Shown piece after piece: positions 53,392 to 62,827 of a stretch of 64,000 nt of DNA. Both the position numbers and the translations under genes were made by a program. The DNA is from DATARH01 sp963847345 (GTDB taxonomy: Bacteria > Pseudomonadota > Alphaproteobacteria > ATCC43930 > CGMCC-115725). The stretch lies in contig CAWJZU010000022.1 in assembly GCA_963847345.1 (NCBI GenBank), positions 1-64,000 on the forward strand, read 5' to 3'. The notes under the pieces were generated by a model. It made no database searches and was not told the origin of the DNA. It worked only from the letters and a program-made list of their open reading frames with translations. The stretch's first letter is position 1; each line of letters opens with the position of its first letter.

Positions 53392-54537
53392 TCAGATGTC
53401 GATCTCGGCCCAAATGGCGGCGTGGTCGGATGCCGCGTCGTCGGCGTTTCTCATTTCCGGATAGTGTTCCCACAGGGTGCCATGCTTGCCGCCCCATACG
53501 CCCTTGCGAAAAATGCCTCCCCTCTCGACCTTCGCGAACAGGCTCGGAGACAGCAGGATGTAGTCGATCTTGTTCGACTTTGTGCCGTTGCCGAAGGTGC
53601 CCGGTCGCCCGCCGTCGTCAAAGCCGGGATGGGCGCTGATATCGCGCAGCTCGGAGCCGTCCGACAGCAGCGGCGACAGCGGCGCGCTGTCGGGCGTGTC
53701 GTTCATATCGCCACACACGGCGATATGCTCGACTCCGTCCGCGCGCAGCTGGTCGTAGATCTCGCGCACCCGCCGTGCTTGCGCGAGGCGCCGCGCATTC
53801 GACGCGGCCGCGGTACCGTACCCCTTGCTCTTCAGATGGTTCGCGAGCACGACGAGGGTCTCCCCGGAGGCCAGCCTGATCCGATATTCGGGGCAATCCC
53901 TGCTGAATACCGTGCCGTGCCCGTCGCGATCGTCGACATGACTGCGCACGCTTTCGATCACCGCGCCGCGCTGCGTCAGCAGGCCGACATCGATCCCGCG
54001 CTCGTCATTACCGTCGATCAGCATGATATGCTCGTACCGGGCGCCGCCGACGCGTTCGATAACCTGTTCGTTGAAACGGCAGAGCGAAATGCGGTCCTCG
54101 GCCTCGATCACGACGACGACATCGGCATCGACATCCTTCAAAACGCGGGCCGTGTTCTGCGTCGCGACCTCGTCCACCGCTTCCTTTTTCAGGTCGAGCC
54201 AGCCGATCCAGCTGTCACGACCTTTCGCGATAATCTCGATGCCGCCCGTCCGCGGCCGCCGCACGAGCCGCCCGCGATTCTGCCGCAATATGACCAGCTT
54301 GCTCTCGTCGCTCTTCTCGAGGCCGAGCGTGCGTAAATACGCAATGATCCGGTCCTTATCGTCTGCCGTGTAGGCGTCTTTGCGCAGCAGCGCGTTGAGC
54401 TGCGAGTATGCATCCAGCGCCGCGCGTCCAGCCGACCAGCGCGACGGATCTGTCCCCTGCTCCTCGGTCCATTCGTTCGAATTGAGCGCGCGCGCCCGCT
54501 CGAACAGGTTCTCGACGTTGAATGACGCGATCTTCAT
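53392..54537 (-). CDS. endonuclease/exonuclease/phosphatase (EEP) family protein
   Basis: 381 residues. Active-site elements in order: IASFNVENLFERA (metal-binding Asn), VVVIEAEDRISLCRFN (Glu), VCGDMNDTPDSAPLSPLLSD (Asp/Asn) and DAASDHAAIWAEIDI (the terminal DH). The insert between the first two motifs is longer than in exonuclease III. No signal peptide. It may act on nucleic acids, phosphoinositides or other phosphodiesters. ATG at 54535-54537 gives the family N-terminus MKIASFNVENLF. Divergent from a Cys-rich secreted protein gene. Confidence 0.85.
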   Translation of the reverse strand: MKIASFNVENLFERARALNSNEWTEEQGTDPSRWSAGRAALDAYSQLNALLRKDAYTADDKDRIIAYLRTLGLEKSDESKLVILRQNRGRLVRRPRTGGIEIIAKGRDSWIGWLDLKKEAVDEVATQNTARVLKDVDADVVVVIEAEDRISLCRFNEQVIERVGGARYEHIMLIDGNDERGIDVGLLTQRGAVIESVRSHVDDRDGHGTVFSRDCPEYRIRLASGETLVVLANHLKSKGYGTAAASNARRLAQARRVREIYDQLRADGVEHIAVCGDMNDTPDSAPLSPLLSDGSELRDISAHPGFDDGGRPGTFGNGTKSNKIDYILLSPSLFAKVERGGIFRKGVWGGKHGTLWEHYPEMRNADDAASDHAAIWAEIDI

Positions 54538-54881
54538 CCGGCATCTCCCCGACATTTGTCGTTGTCGCTCGGACGGGTGGAAAGGGTCGCGAACGCCTCA
54601 CCGTCGGCTGAATCCGGAGCCGCTGCAGCGGCGTGACGACCACGATCCATTCGAGCAGCACAGTATTGCACGAAGCTATGCGTCAGAAGCTTGACAGAGC
54701 GATATTTGGCGTCCGCTATCTTAGCAGCTGCATCAGATCGCATTGTCGATGCAAATCAGCGTTCGGTGACTTTCAGCAGCTGGTATCGCGAAGGAAAGCT
54801 TGAATTCGCACGGCTTACGCCAAATACGGGTCGGCTCGGCGGTGCGTAGCAGGTTCACAATGAGCGTACGGGGGACACATC
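54538..54881. other. divergent intergenic region
   Basis: About 344 bases separating the EEP gene and the Cys-rich protein gene; presumably holds both promoters. It contains GCCGCTGCAGCGGC (54619-54632), a 14-bp perfect palindrome. No ORF is supported. Confidence 0.5.
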
Positions 54882-55118
54882 ATGTTTCGGCTGAAAGTGC
54901 TGGCTGCCGCCGTCATCCTTTTGCTGTCGGCGTCCACCGCCATGGCGCAAAGCAAGGCGGCAAGGGCAACCATGCAAGCCTGCAAGCCTGATATCGCTCG
55001 GTTCTGCAGTCAGGTTCCACCGGGCGGCGGTCGCATCAAGGCCTGCATGAAGGAAAATGTTCACCAGCTTTCCGAGCCCTGCAAAGAAGCACTCTTCCAG
55101 GCTTGGCTGCAGCGCTGA
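54882..55118 (+). CDS. secreted cysteine-rich-repeat protein
   Basis: 78 residues. The signal peptide MFRLKVLAAAVILLLSASTA is cut after AMAQ. The short mature chain has Cys spaced as CKPDIARFC...GGGRIKACMKENVHQLSEPC, one complete cysteine-rich repeat of the kind found in Golgi apparatus protein 1 and many alphaproteobacterial secreted proteins (Pfam Cys_rich_FGFR). Two disulfides are likely. Periplasmic; function unknown. No operon partner. Confidence 0.85.
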   Translation: MFRLKVLAAAVILLLSASTAMAQSKAARATMQACKPDIARFCSQVPPGGGRIKACMKENVHQLSEPCKEALFQAWLQR

Positions 55119-55370
55119 AGCACCAGCCGCACCGCACCTTCCCTTTGCGCGAAAAGCGGCAGGGCGGACCTCGGAACGGCGGCGGGCCGCAACACGCGCC
55201 TGCCGTGTGAGCCGATCGTCGCGGCACAAACGTGAGTTGATGGATCGGTTTCACGGCTGCGGCAGTTGGTCACAAAGGCGGCATCGCCGCTGGGACGGCA
55301 TTGCAAGCTGCTTGGCGCACGCTACGTTTCGGCGCCCAAGAAAGCGGCATAGATTGCCCGAGGAGTGACC

Positions 55371-56681
55371 ATGGTTCGTTCGTTGGAACAAACGACGATG
55401 CGCAAGGTGTATCTGCGCATCCTGCCGTTCGCGGCGCTTACCTATTTCATGTGCTATCTCGACCGCATCAATGTCGGCTTCGCCGCGTTGACGATGAACA
55501 AGGATCTCGGTCTCGACGCGGCGCTCTACGGCATGGCGGCAGGCGCTTTTTTCTGGGGTTACGTGCTGGCCGAGGTGCCGAGTAACATCATTCTGGAAAA
55601 AGTCGGGGCGCGGATCTGGATCGCCCGCATCATGGTGACCTGGGGAATCATTTCCGGGTGCACCGCCCTGGCGACCGGTCCGTACAGCTTCATGGCCATT
55701 CGCTTCCTGCTCGGTTTGGCCGAGGCCGGTCTGTTTCCCGGTTTCGTGCTTTATTTCACCTATTGGTTTCCCGACGCCTACCGCGCGCGCATCAATTCCG
55801 GGTTTACGCTCGCCCTGCCGATCGCGGTTGCCGCCGGCGCGCCGGTTTCGACCGCTCTGTTGGGCCTCGATGGGCTGTGGGGTCTGCATGGCTGGCAGGT
55901 GATGTACATCCTCGAAGCGATCCCGACCGTTCTGATCGGCGTCGTCGCGTTCTTTTACCTGACCGACGCGCCGTCCCAGGCGCATTGGCTGACCGATCAG
56001 CAGCGCTCCTGGCTGTCAAACCGCATGACCGGCGAGCACCGGCAGATCGCGGCGGCGCACGGGGTCGGCATCCTGCGCTCGTTCTGGGATCCGAAAGTCC
56101 TGCTGCTGTCGCTGAATTATATCGGGATCGTCACGGCCAGCCTCGGTATGCTGCTGTTCCTGCCGACCATCATCAAGGAACTCGGCATCAGCAATATGCA
56201 GGTCGGCTGGGTGACGATGATCCCCTATACCTGCGGCGCGATTGCAATGGTGTTCTGCGGCTGGCTGTCGGACCGGCTCGGCGAGCGGCGCTGGACGCTG
56301 TTCTGGACCTGCGTGCTGTCGGCTTTCGGGCTGATCGTCGCCGGGCTGACGATCGGGACCTGGTGGTCGATCGTCGGCATGTCGATCGCGGCGGCTGGGT
56401 TCTACGGCACCAAGGGCCCGTTCTGGTCGATGCCGACCATGTTTCTGACCGGCGCGGCGGCGGCGTCCGGCATCGCCTGGATCAACTCGCTCGGCAATCT
56501 CGGCGGTTTTTTCGGACCCTCGGTGGTCGGCTGGGCCAAGACGCTCAGCGGCAGCTATGCCGGCGGCCTGTATGCGCTCGCTGCCTTCGCGATCATGTCC
56601 GCGATTATCTCGCTGTTCTGGCTGCGCATTCCGAAGGCGGTGGTGGCCAGCGAGGAGCCGGGCGTCGTGCCGGCGCAATAG
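55371..56681 (+). CDS. MFS transporter, anion:cation symporter family
   Basis: 436 residues, 12 membrane segments. The start RILPFAALTYFMCYLDRINV, then GFAALTMNKDLGLDAALYGM, FFWGYVLAEVPSNIILEKVG and RFLLGLAEAGLFPGFVLYFT are the hallmarks of the ACS branch (phthalate, tartrate, glucarate, 4-hydroxyphenylacetate carriers). It imports an organic anion with protons. ATG 55371 is preceded by GAGGAG at six bases. It lies at the head of the + strand catabolic run and may import the substrate of the amidohydrolase and amine dehydrogenase; that link is inferred. Confidence 0.92.
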   Translation: MVRSLEQTTMRKVYLRILPFAALTYFMCYLDRINVGFAALTMNKDLGLDAALYGMAAGAFFWGYVLAEVPSNIILEKVGARIWIARIMVTWGIISGCTALATGPYSFMAIRFLLGLAEAGLFPGFVLYFTYWFPDAYRARINSGFTLALPIAVAAGAPVSTALLGLDGLWGLHGWQVMYILEAIPTVLIGVVAFFYLTDAPSQAHWLTDQQRSWLSNRMTGEHRQIAAAHGVGILRSFWDPKVLLLSLNYIGIVTASLGMLLFLPTIIKELGISNMQVGWVTMIPYTCGAIAMVFCGWLSDRLGERRWTLFWTCVLSAFGLIVAGLTIGTWWSIVGMSIAAAGFYGTKGPFWSMPTMFLTGAAAASGIAWINSLGNLGGFFGPSVVGWAKTLSGSYAGGLYALAAFAIMSAIISLFWLRIPKAVVASEEPGVVPAQ

Positions 56682-56874
56682 CCCCTGCTTTGCCGGCCGG
56701 AGGCGAGCGCGCTTCCGGCCGCGGGCATGCCATGAAGACATCCGCACCCGGCCCGGACCCTCGACGACGGTCGGCGGGGCTGGTGGCAAAAAGCGCCGTC
56801 GAAATCGACCCGGCGAGATGCGCTGAGGACCACAAGCGAGCGTTATGGGGGAATAGGTAACGAGGTTGGTCGGT

Positions 56875-57150
56875 ATGAAGATGAAGCTCGTAACTTTGGG
56901 CTCGGCAGCGCTTGTATTGCTACTCGCGGCATCGGCTAGCGCCGCCGAGGAGAAAGCCAGCGGAGATATCGATTGCTCGGCGTTCCGCAAGGAGAAATAC
57001 GGCTACTTCGTCACCAAGACCAGCCGGATCGCGACACCCCCGCTGGATGTGACGGTACCGAAGGGGATGCCGATCCGCCGCGGGCAGAAGGCCGCGGAGG
57101 TACAAGGCAAGAACCTGGCGGATGTGATCGATCAGAACTGCGCAGGTTAG
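56875..57150 (+). CDS. small secreted protein, 91 residues
   Basis: Signal peptide (MKMKLVTLGSAALVLLLAAS, cut after ASA) and a mature chain of ~65 residues with two cysteines (DIDCSAFRKEKYGYFVTKTS ... DVIDQNCAG) that probably form a disulfide. The middle (PPLDVTVPKGMPIRRGQKAA) is unstructured-looking. I do not recognise the family. Periplasmic. Encoded between the importer and the amidohydrolase in the same direction. Confidence 0.65.
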   Translation: MKMKLVTLGSAALVLLLAASASAAEEKASGDIDCSAFRKEKYGYFVTKTSRIATPPLDVTVPKGMPIRRGQKAAEVQGKNLADVIDQNCAG

Positions 57151-57330
57151 GGCTGCGCATCGAGATGCCGCCGCATGGTTGCTAAGCGGCTGCCCGGCGG
57201 CGCATATGCGGGTGTCCGGCCGGGGTTCGGCAGGCTTGTTGGATGACTTCTGATCGCCGCGTCATCGTTAGAGTTTGCTGCCGGCTGATCCAGGGTTAAG
57301 CTGCGACAAGGCATCCTGGAGGAAACAGCC

Positions 57331-58365
57331 ATGACTGCGATGATCGACATGCATGCCCATTGGCGGCCCGCCGAAATCGCCGACGCGCTGCGCGCCCGCA
57401 CGCGGGAACCGCGCATTGTGCGCAACCCGGACGGCGTCGAGGTGCTGAAGGCCCCGCGCATGGGCGAGCAGAAGCTCGCCGAAGCTTTCGACGAACTCGA
57501 TTTTCATCTCGCGCGGATGGACCGCCAGGGGGTGGAGACGAGCGTCCTGTCGCTGCTCGGCTCGTTCTGCTGGATCGAATCGCAGCCGGCGGAAGAGTCC
57601 CTGAAGCTGTGCCGCAGCGTCAATGACGGGCTATCGGCGATTTGCCGCAAATACCCCGGCCGTTTCGCCGCGTTCGCCGCGCTGCCGCTGACGGACATGG
57701 CGGCCGCGACCGCCGAGTTCGAACGGGCGCTCACCCTCCCCGGCATGATCGGAGCGCAACTGCCGGGCAATTATCTGCTGACCCGCAAGGACGCTGAAGC
57801 GATGCGTCCGCTGCTCGAAGCCGCGAACCGCCACCGCGCGGTCCTGTTCATCCACCACGGCCCTCGCCCGGGCGACGCGTTCCCGAAGGTCGCGAACGAC
57901 ACCGACAACGCGCGTCGCCGCAACGGCACGCTCGACATGCAGGCGAGCCTTTCGTCGGTGATGGTGACGCTGTGCCTGACCGACCTGCTCGCCTCGTACC
58001 CGGACGTGACGGTCGTCGTCCACAACCTCGGCGGCAATCTCCCCTACGAGGTCGAGCGGATGGATCACCGCTGCCTGCTCGACACGCCGGACGAGGAACT
58101 GCCGTCGTCGCGCGTCCGTAAGGCCAGGGTGTACGTCGACTGCAACTCGTTCGGCCCGCACGCGATCGAGGCGGCGGTGCGGCTCTATGGCGCCGACCGC
58201 ATCGTGTGTGGCACCGACGGCACCGCGTTCGGCGTCGACTGGACCAGGAAGGCGCTGGAGGAGGCCGATATCGGCGAGGAAGCGCGCGAGCAAATCCTCC
58301 ACCGCAACGCCGCCGAGATGCTCGCTCGCGCCAGGACCGCACGGCGCCAGATGGCCGCCGAGTGA
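57331..58365 (+). CDS. amidohydrolase-family metal hydrolase (ACMSD-like)
   Basis: 344 residues of the amidohydrolase_2/ACMSD group. IDMHAHW gives the HxH metal ligands (His8, His10). VLFIHHGPRPGDAF has the third His, TVVVHNLGGNLPYEVERMDH the fourth, and RIVCGTDGTAFGVDW the metal Asp. ACMSD-type members decarboxylate or hydrolyse aromatic or aminomuconic substrates with zinc or manganese. Strong ribosome site CTGGAGGAAACAGCC precedes the ATG. Coupled by position with the amine-dehydrogenase genes that follow. Confidence 0.87.
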   Translation: MTAMIDMHAHWRPAEIADALRARTREPRIVRNPDGVEVLKAPRMGEQKLAEAFDELDFHLARMDRQGVETSVLSLLGSFCWIESQPAEESLKLCRSVNDGLSAICRKYPGRFAAFAALPLTDMAAATAEFERALTLPGMIGAQLPGNYLLTRKDAEAMRPLLEAANRHRAVLFIHHGPRPGDAFPKVANDTDNARRRNGTLDMQASLSSVMVTLCLTDLLASYPDVTVVVHNLGGNLPYEVERMDHRCLLDTPDEELPSSRVRKARVYVDCNSFGPHAIEAAVRLYGADRIVCGTDGTAFGVDWTRKALEEADIGEEAREQILHRNAAEMLARARTARRQMAAE

Positions 58366-58416
58366 GGCACGGATCCCGCGCGTAGGTCGTGGGGCATACC
58401 GCCCGGGATTGCGGCG

Positions 58417-59532
58417 ATGCGGATCTTCGACGCGATTGTGATTGGCGGCGGGCTGGTCGGAACGGCGATTGCGCATGGGCTCGGGCGCGGCGGGCTTAAG
58501 GTCGCGCTGATCGACGAGGGCGATGTCGCCTACCGCGCCTCGCGCGGCAATTTCGGGCTCGTCTGGGTGCAGACCAAGGGGCTTGGCGCGCCGCATTACC
58601 AGCGCTGGACCCGCGCCTCGGCGGCGGAATGGCCGTCGCTGGCGGCCGATTTGGAGGAGCGCACCGGGGTCGCGATCGGGCTCGAACAGAACGGCGGGCT
58701 GCAGCTGTGCCTGGGCGACGAGGAGGTCGCCAAGCGCCTCGCGATGATGGAGCAGATGCGGCGCGAGGCCGGGAATTTCGGCTTCGACTACCGCATGATC
58801 GAGCGCGACGAACTGGCGGCGATGCTGCCGGGCCTCGGCGCCGCCGTCAGCGGCGCGTCGTGGACCCCGTATGATGGTCACGTCAACTCGCTGGCGCTGT
58901 TCCATGCGCTGCACCGGGTTTTTGCCGGGTCGGGCGGGACGTATCTGCCAAATTGCACGATCACCCGGGCCGAGGCCGCGCCGGGAGACTTCCGGGTCGA
59001 AGCCGGCGGCGAGACGATCGCAGCGCCTAAAGTCGTTCTTGCCGCCGGTCTCGGCAATGCGATGCTGGCGCCGCTGTTCGGGCTCAGCGCGCCGGTGCGG
59101 CCGCAGCGCGGCCAGATCCTGGTGACCGAGCGCACCAGCCGCGCCTGGCCGCTCCCGCTCGGCAGCATCAGGCAGACCCCGGAAGGCACGATCATGCTCG
59201 GCAGCAGCGAGGAGGAGGTCGGCTTCGACACCGGCCAGAACCCGGCGGTGATGCGGACGATCGCCGACCGCGCCGTCCGGACCTTTCCGTGGCTGGCGGA
59301 ATTGCAGATCGTGCGCGCCTGGGCGGCGCTGCGCGTCATGCCGCCGGATGGGCTGCCGATCTATGACGAGTCCCAGCGCTATCCCGGCGCGTTTACCGCC
59401 AACTGCCACAGCGGGGTCACGCTGGCCGGGGCGCACGCCAATCTGTTCGCGCCGATGGTTGCCGCGGGTGCGCTCGACCCGATGATGGCGCCGTTCTCGG
59501 CCAAGCGCTTCGATGTTCCGGCTGCGGCCTGA
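58417..59532 (+). CDS. FAD-dependent amine/amino-acid dehydrogenase subunit (DAO family, HcnC/OoxB/LhpB-like)
   Basis: 371 residues. FDAIVIGGGLVGTAIAHGLG is the FAD-binding motif. The DAO-family body follows: ASRGNFGLVWVQTKGLGAPH, GASWTPYDGHVNSLALFHAL, VRPQRGQILVTERTSRAWPL and a C-terminal YPGAFTANCHSGVTLAGAHA. With the next two genes it forms the beta subunit of a heterotrimer of the opine oxidase / D-hydroxyproline dehydrogenase / hydrogen cyanide synthase type. It abstracts electrons from the substrate's amine carbon. Its 3' end overlaps the ferredoxin gene by 20 bp. Confidence 0.88.
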   Translation: MRIFDAIVIGGGLVGTAIAHGLGRGGLKVALIDEGDVAYRASRGNFGLVWVQTKGLGAPHYQRWTRASAAEWPSLAADLEERTGVAIGLEQNGGLQLCLGDEEVAKRLAMMEQMRREAGNFGFDYRMIERDELAAMLPGLGAAVSGASWTPYDGHVNSLALFHALHRVFAGSGGTYLPNCTITRAEAAPGDFRVEAGGETIAAPKVVLAAGLGNAMLAPLFGLSAPVRPQRGQILVTERTSRAWPLPLGSIRQTPEGTIMLGSSEEEVGFDTGQNPAVMRTIADRAVRTFPWLAELQIVRAWAALRVMPPDGLPIYDESQRYPGAFTANCHSGVTLAGAHANLFAPMVAAGALDPMMAPFSAKRFDVPAAA

Positions 59533-59815
59533 CGCGGCGGCACCTGCGGTGGCGGTCGAGGTCGAAGGCCGCACGGTCCGCGTGCCGCGGGGCGCATCGG
59601 CCGCTGCGGCGGTGCTCGTCGCCGGTCTGTCATCCATACGCGACACCGCGGTCGGCGGCGGCGAGCGCGCGCCCTATTGCATGATGGGCGTGTGCTTCGA
59701 CTGCCTCGCCGAGATCGACAGCGTGCCGAACCGGCAGAGCTGCATGGTCGCCGTCCAGCCCGGAATGCGCATCCGCCGCCAGCGCGGCCGGCGACGCCTC
59801 GACCCGTCGCGATGA
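59513..59815 (+). CDS. [2Fe-2S] ferredoxin-like subunit (HcnA/OoxA gamma-like)
   Basis: 100 residues. Four cysteines bind a [2Fe-2S] cluster: Cys56, Cys61 and Cys64 in CMMGVCFDC, and Cys77 in RQSCMV. The N-terminal half is a beta-grasp strand pair (VAVEVEGRTVRVPRGASAAA). It is the gamma subunit relaying electrons between the two flavoproteins. The gene overlaps both neighbours (20 bp upstream; ATGA four-base overlap downstream), so all three subunits are translated together. Arg-rich C-terminus. Confidence 0.87.
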   Translation: MFRLRPDAAAPAVAVEVEGRTVRVPRGASAAAAVLVAGLSSIRDTAVGGGERAPYCMMGVCFDCLAEIDSVPNRQSCMVAVQPGMRIRRQRGRRRLDPSR

Positions 59816-61257
59816 CCGCCGATCGCGCGCTCGCCGATCTTGTGGTGGTGGGGGCGGGACCGGCCGGCATGGCGGCGGCGGTGCTCGCCGCCGAGCTCGG
59901 GCTCGACACGGTGCTGATCGACGAGCAGGACAGCCCCGGCGGCCAGATTTACCGCGCGATCGAGCGCGCCGGCGCGGACGGCGGGCGAAATTCGCCGATC
60001 GGCGCCGATTACCTCGCTGGCCGCCCGCTTGCCGCGGCGCTGCGCGCCAGCCCGGTGCAATACCGACCGGGAACGACGGTCTGGCATATCGATCCGGGTG
60101 ACGCCCAGGACGGCGGCTCGGTGTCTGTCGTCGCGCGGGAAGGCAGCGAGACGATCGCCTGCCGCCGCATCCTGCTGGCGACCGGGGCCATCGAACGGCC
60201 AGTCCCGATCCCGGGCTGGACCTTGCCGGGCGTCATGACGGCGGGCGCCGCGCAAATAATGCTGAAAACCGCCGATCTGGTGCCGGCAGGCCGGACGGTT
60301 ATCGCCGGACAGGGTCCGCTGCTCTACCTCGCCGCGATCCAGCTGGCGCGCGCCGGCGCGCCGCCGCTGATGGTCCTTGAAACGACCCCGCGCGTGAACT
60401 ACGCGGTCGCGGCGCGGCACATCGGCGGCTGGTGGGCGGGGCGGCGCGATCTCGCCAAGGGGCTGGAGATGATCGCCGCGCTGCGTCGGCGCGGGGTGCC
60501 GGTGCAACGCGGCGTCCAGGGGCTGCGCGCGTTGGGTCGGCGACGCATCGAGGGCGTGGCCTGGAACGGCGGCGACATCGCCGCCGATCTCCTGCTGCTG
60601 CATGACGGGGTGATCCCGAACACGCAGATCAGCCTCGCGCTGCAGCTAGCCCATGTCTGGGACGACGCGCAGCTTTGCTGGCGTCCGGCGGTCAACGAAT
60701 GGGGCCGCACTAGCCTGCCGACCGTCACAATCACCGGCGACGCGGCGGGCATCGCTGGAGCCGCGGCGGCGGTGCCGTCGGGACGACTCGCCGCGCTAGA
60801 CGCGGCGCATCTGCTGGGCCGCATCGATGCGGCGGAGCGCGACCGCAAGGCCGCGCCGATACGTGCCGCCCTCGCTCGCGCCGTCGCGATCCGGCCGTTT
60901 CTCGATGCGCTCTATCGCCCGGCCGACCCTGTGCTGTGCCCGGAAGACAACGTCACCGTTTGCCGCTGCGAGGAGGTTACGGCCGGCCAGATCCGCCGCG
61001 CCGTCCGCCTCGGCGCGCAGGGGCCGAACCAGGTCAAGGCCTTCATCCGCTGCGGCATGGGCCCGTGTCAGGGCCGCATTTGCGGTCCGGTGGCGAGCGG
61101 AATTATTGCCCGCGCCCGTGGCGTGCCGATCGCGGAGGTCGGCGCGTTCCGCCCCCGCGCGCCGTACAAGCCGATCTCCCTGGGCGCGCTGGCCGGGATC
61201 GCGCCGCGCCCGGCCACTGGCGAACTATCGCCGCCCGTCGCGCAACACATTTCCTGA
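59812..61257 (+). CDS. FAD/NAD(P)-dependent dehydrogenase alpha subunit (HcnB/OoxA-like)
   Basis: 481 residues. LADLVVVGAGPAGMAAAVLA binds FAD; LIDEQDSPGGQIYRAIERAG is the typical flavin segment of this family; RTVIAGQGPLLYLAAIQLAR is the second dinucleotide site. From ~384 a BFD-like [2Fe-2S] domain follows (VCRCEEVTAGQIRRAVRLGA and FIRCGMGPCQGRICG, five cysteines). It accepts electrons from the DAO subunit through the iron-sulfur proteins. The start ATG 59812 overlaps the preceding stop; the 45 codons open upstream are shadow. Confidence 0.9.
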   Translation: MTADRALADLVVVGAGPAGMAAAVLAAELGLDTVLIDEQDSPGGQIYRAIERAGADGGRNSPIGADYLAGRPLAAALRASPVQYRPGTTVWHIDPGDAQDGGSVSVVAREGSETIACRRILLATGAIERPVPIPGWTLPGVMTAGAAQIMLKTADLVPAGRTVIAGQGPLLYLAAIQLARAGAPPLMVLETTPRVNYAVAARHIGGWWAGRRDLAKGLEMIAALRRRGVPVQRGVQGLRALGRRRIEGVAWNGGDIAADLLLLHDGVIPNTQISLALQLAHVWDDAQLCWRPAVNEWGRTSLPTVTITGDAAGIAGAAAAVPSGRLAALDAAHLLGRIDAAERDRKAAPIRAALARAVAIRPFLDALYRPADPVLCPEDNVTVCRCEEVTAGQIRRAVRLGAQGPNQVKAFIRCGMGPCQGRICGPVASGIIARARGVPIAEVGAFRPRAPYKPISLGALAGIAPRPATGELSPPVAQHIS

Positions 61258-61268
61258 CGAGGACCCTC

Positions 61269-62573
61269 ATGCTGACGGACGGATACGGACTTCCGGTGTC
61301 GACAAATTCGACCGCCGCACGGGACGCGTATGTCGAAGGCTGCCGCGCGAAGCTGACGATGTACCCCGGCGCGCTCCAGGCGTTCGATCGCGCCATCGCT
61401 GCCGATCCCGGCTTTGCCCTGGCCCATGCCGCAAAGGCGCATCTGTTGCTCGAGCGGGGTGACGCGGCGGCGGCGCGCGCCTCGATGGCGGCGGCCAAAG
61501 CCCACGCCCAGGCTCTCTCGGCGCGGGAAGCCAGTCATGTCGCCTTTTTCGATCTGCTCGTGGCCGGCGAAGCGGAGGCCGCGCTGTCCGCGTTGCTCGC
61601 GCATCTTGACGCGTGGCCGCGCGACGCCGTGGCGCTTGGCACCACCGCCTTCACCAACGGACTGATCGGCAGCTCCGGCCGCGCCGGGCAGAAGCGCATG
61701 CTGCTGGAACTGCTCGAAAGGCTGGCCCCGAGCTACGGCGACGATTGGTGGTTCACCGCCCATCACGGCATGGCGCTCTCGGAGAACGGACAGCGCGACG
61801 CCGCCCGCCCGAAAATCGAACGCTCCCTTGCGCAAAATCCGAAAAACCCCTGGGCGGCACATGCAAGCGCGCACCTGTGTTATGAGATGGGCGATACCGA
61901 TGCCGGCCGCATCTTTCTGGCGTCCTGGCTTCCGACCTATCCGCGCGACGGCGCCCTGTACAGCCATCTGAGCTGGCATCTCGCGCTCGGCCATCTCGAA
62001 GCCGGCGACGCGGCGGCGGCGTTGCGGCTGTTCCACGAGGCCTTCGCCCCCGAGGTGCATAGCGGGCCGCCGCGCGGCAAGGTCAACGACGCCGTCGCGT
62101 TCCTGTGGCGCTGGGAACTGGCCGGGCATCCGCGCGACGCCCAGGCATGGCGCATGATACACGATTTCGCGACCGGGGCGTTCCCGCGCGCCGGCGCCGC
62201 CTTCTCGGACCTGCACATCGTGCTGGCTCAGGCCGTTGCCGGCGACGCCGCTGCACTGGCGGCCCGTACCCGGCAGATCGACGAACTCGCCCGCAACGGC
62301 CGCTATCCATCGGGTCCGCTTGTCCCGGCGGTGTCAACAGGCTTTGCCGCATTTGAGCGGCGCGATTTCTCGGCGGCGATCGACGCCCTCGAACCGATCG
62401 CCGGCGAACTCGAACGCATCGGCGGCAGCCGCGCCCAGCTCGACCTTGTGGAGTTTACGCTGTTGCAGGCCTATATCGGCGCGGGCCGCCCAGACGAGGC
62501 ACGCCGGATGCTGAGCGCGCGAGGCCGGGGCTCATCGCGTCCTCCGATTGCAGGATTTGCGCCGCTACACTGA
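61269..62573 (+). CDS. tetratricopeptide-repeat protein, TTC38-like
   Basis: 434 residues, all alpha-helical. TPR-like pairs include ALQAFDRAIAADPGFALAHA, RLAPSYGDDWWFTAHHGMAL, NPKNPWAAHASAHLCYEMGD and PRDGALYSHLSWHLALGHLE. The HGMALSE, WAAHASAHL and SHLSWHLALGH blocks are shared with the TTC38 family. No signal peptide. TTC38-like proteins have no assigned activity. ATG at 61269, 11 bp after the dehydrogenase stop, so it is in the same operon and likely involved in the same pathway or complex; that is inference. Confidence 0.8.
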   Translation: MLTDGYGLPVSTNSTAARDAYVEGCRAKLTMYPGALQAFDRAIAADPGFALAHAAKAHLLLERGDAAAARASMAAAKAHAQALSAREASHVAFFDLLVAGEAEAALSALLAHLDAWPRDAVALGTTAFTNGLIGSSGRAGQKRMLLELLERLAPSYGDDWWFTAHHGMALSENGQRDAARPKIERSLAQNPKNPWAAHASAHLCYEMGDTDAGRIFLASWLPTYPRDGALYSHLSWHLALGHLEAGDAAAALRLFHEAFAPEVHSGPPRGKVNDAVAFLWRWELAGHPRDAQAWRMIHDFATGAFPRAGAAFSDLHIVLAQAVAGDAAALAARTRQIDELARNGRYPSGPLVPAVSTGFAAFERRDFSAAIDALEPIAGELERIGGSRAQLDLVEFTLLQAYIGAGRPDEARRMLSARGRGSSRPPIAGFAPLH

Positions 62574-62827
62574 TTGACGGAACACTCGGCATCGGCAATT
62601 CGCAGAGCGGCAGCCCGTCCCCGAGCGACTGCCCGCAGCTCCCACAGGAAAATCCGATCCGAACCGTGAATTTCCTCCAACATCAGTAGCCGACGACCTC
62701 GACCGCTACGAGCGCCGCGAGCCGGCGCCCGACCCGCTCAGCGCCGATAATCTGGCGCACTCCATCGGTTGCGCATACTCTACACGCTGTCGCGTAGCGG
62801 CGACAGGTTTCGCCTTGAGGTCAAGCG

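Noticed and set aside
57631..59646. 671-residue minus-strand ORF
   Set aside because: Covers the amidohydrolase and DAO subunit antisense, with no recognisable domain.
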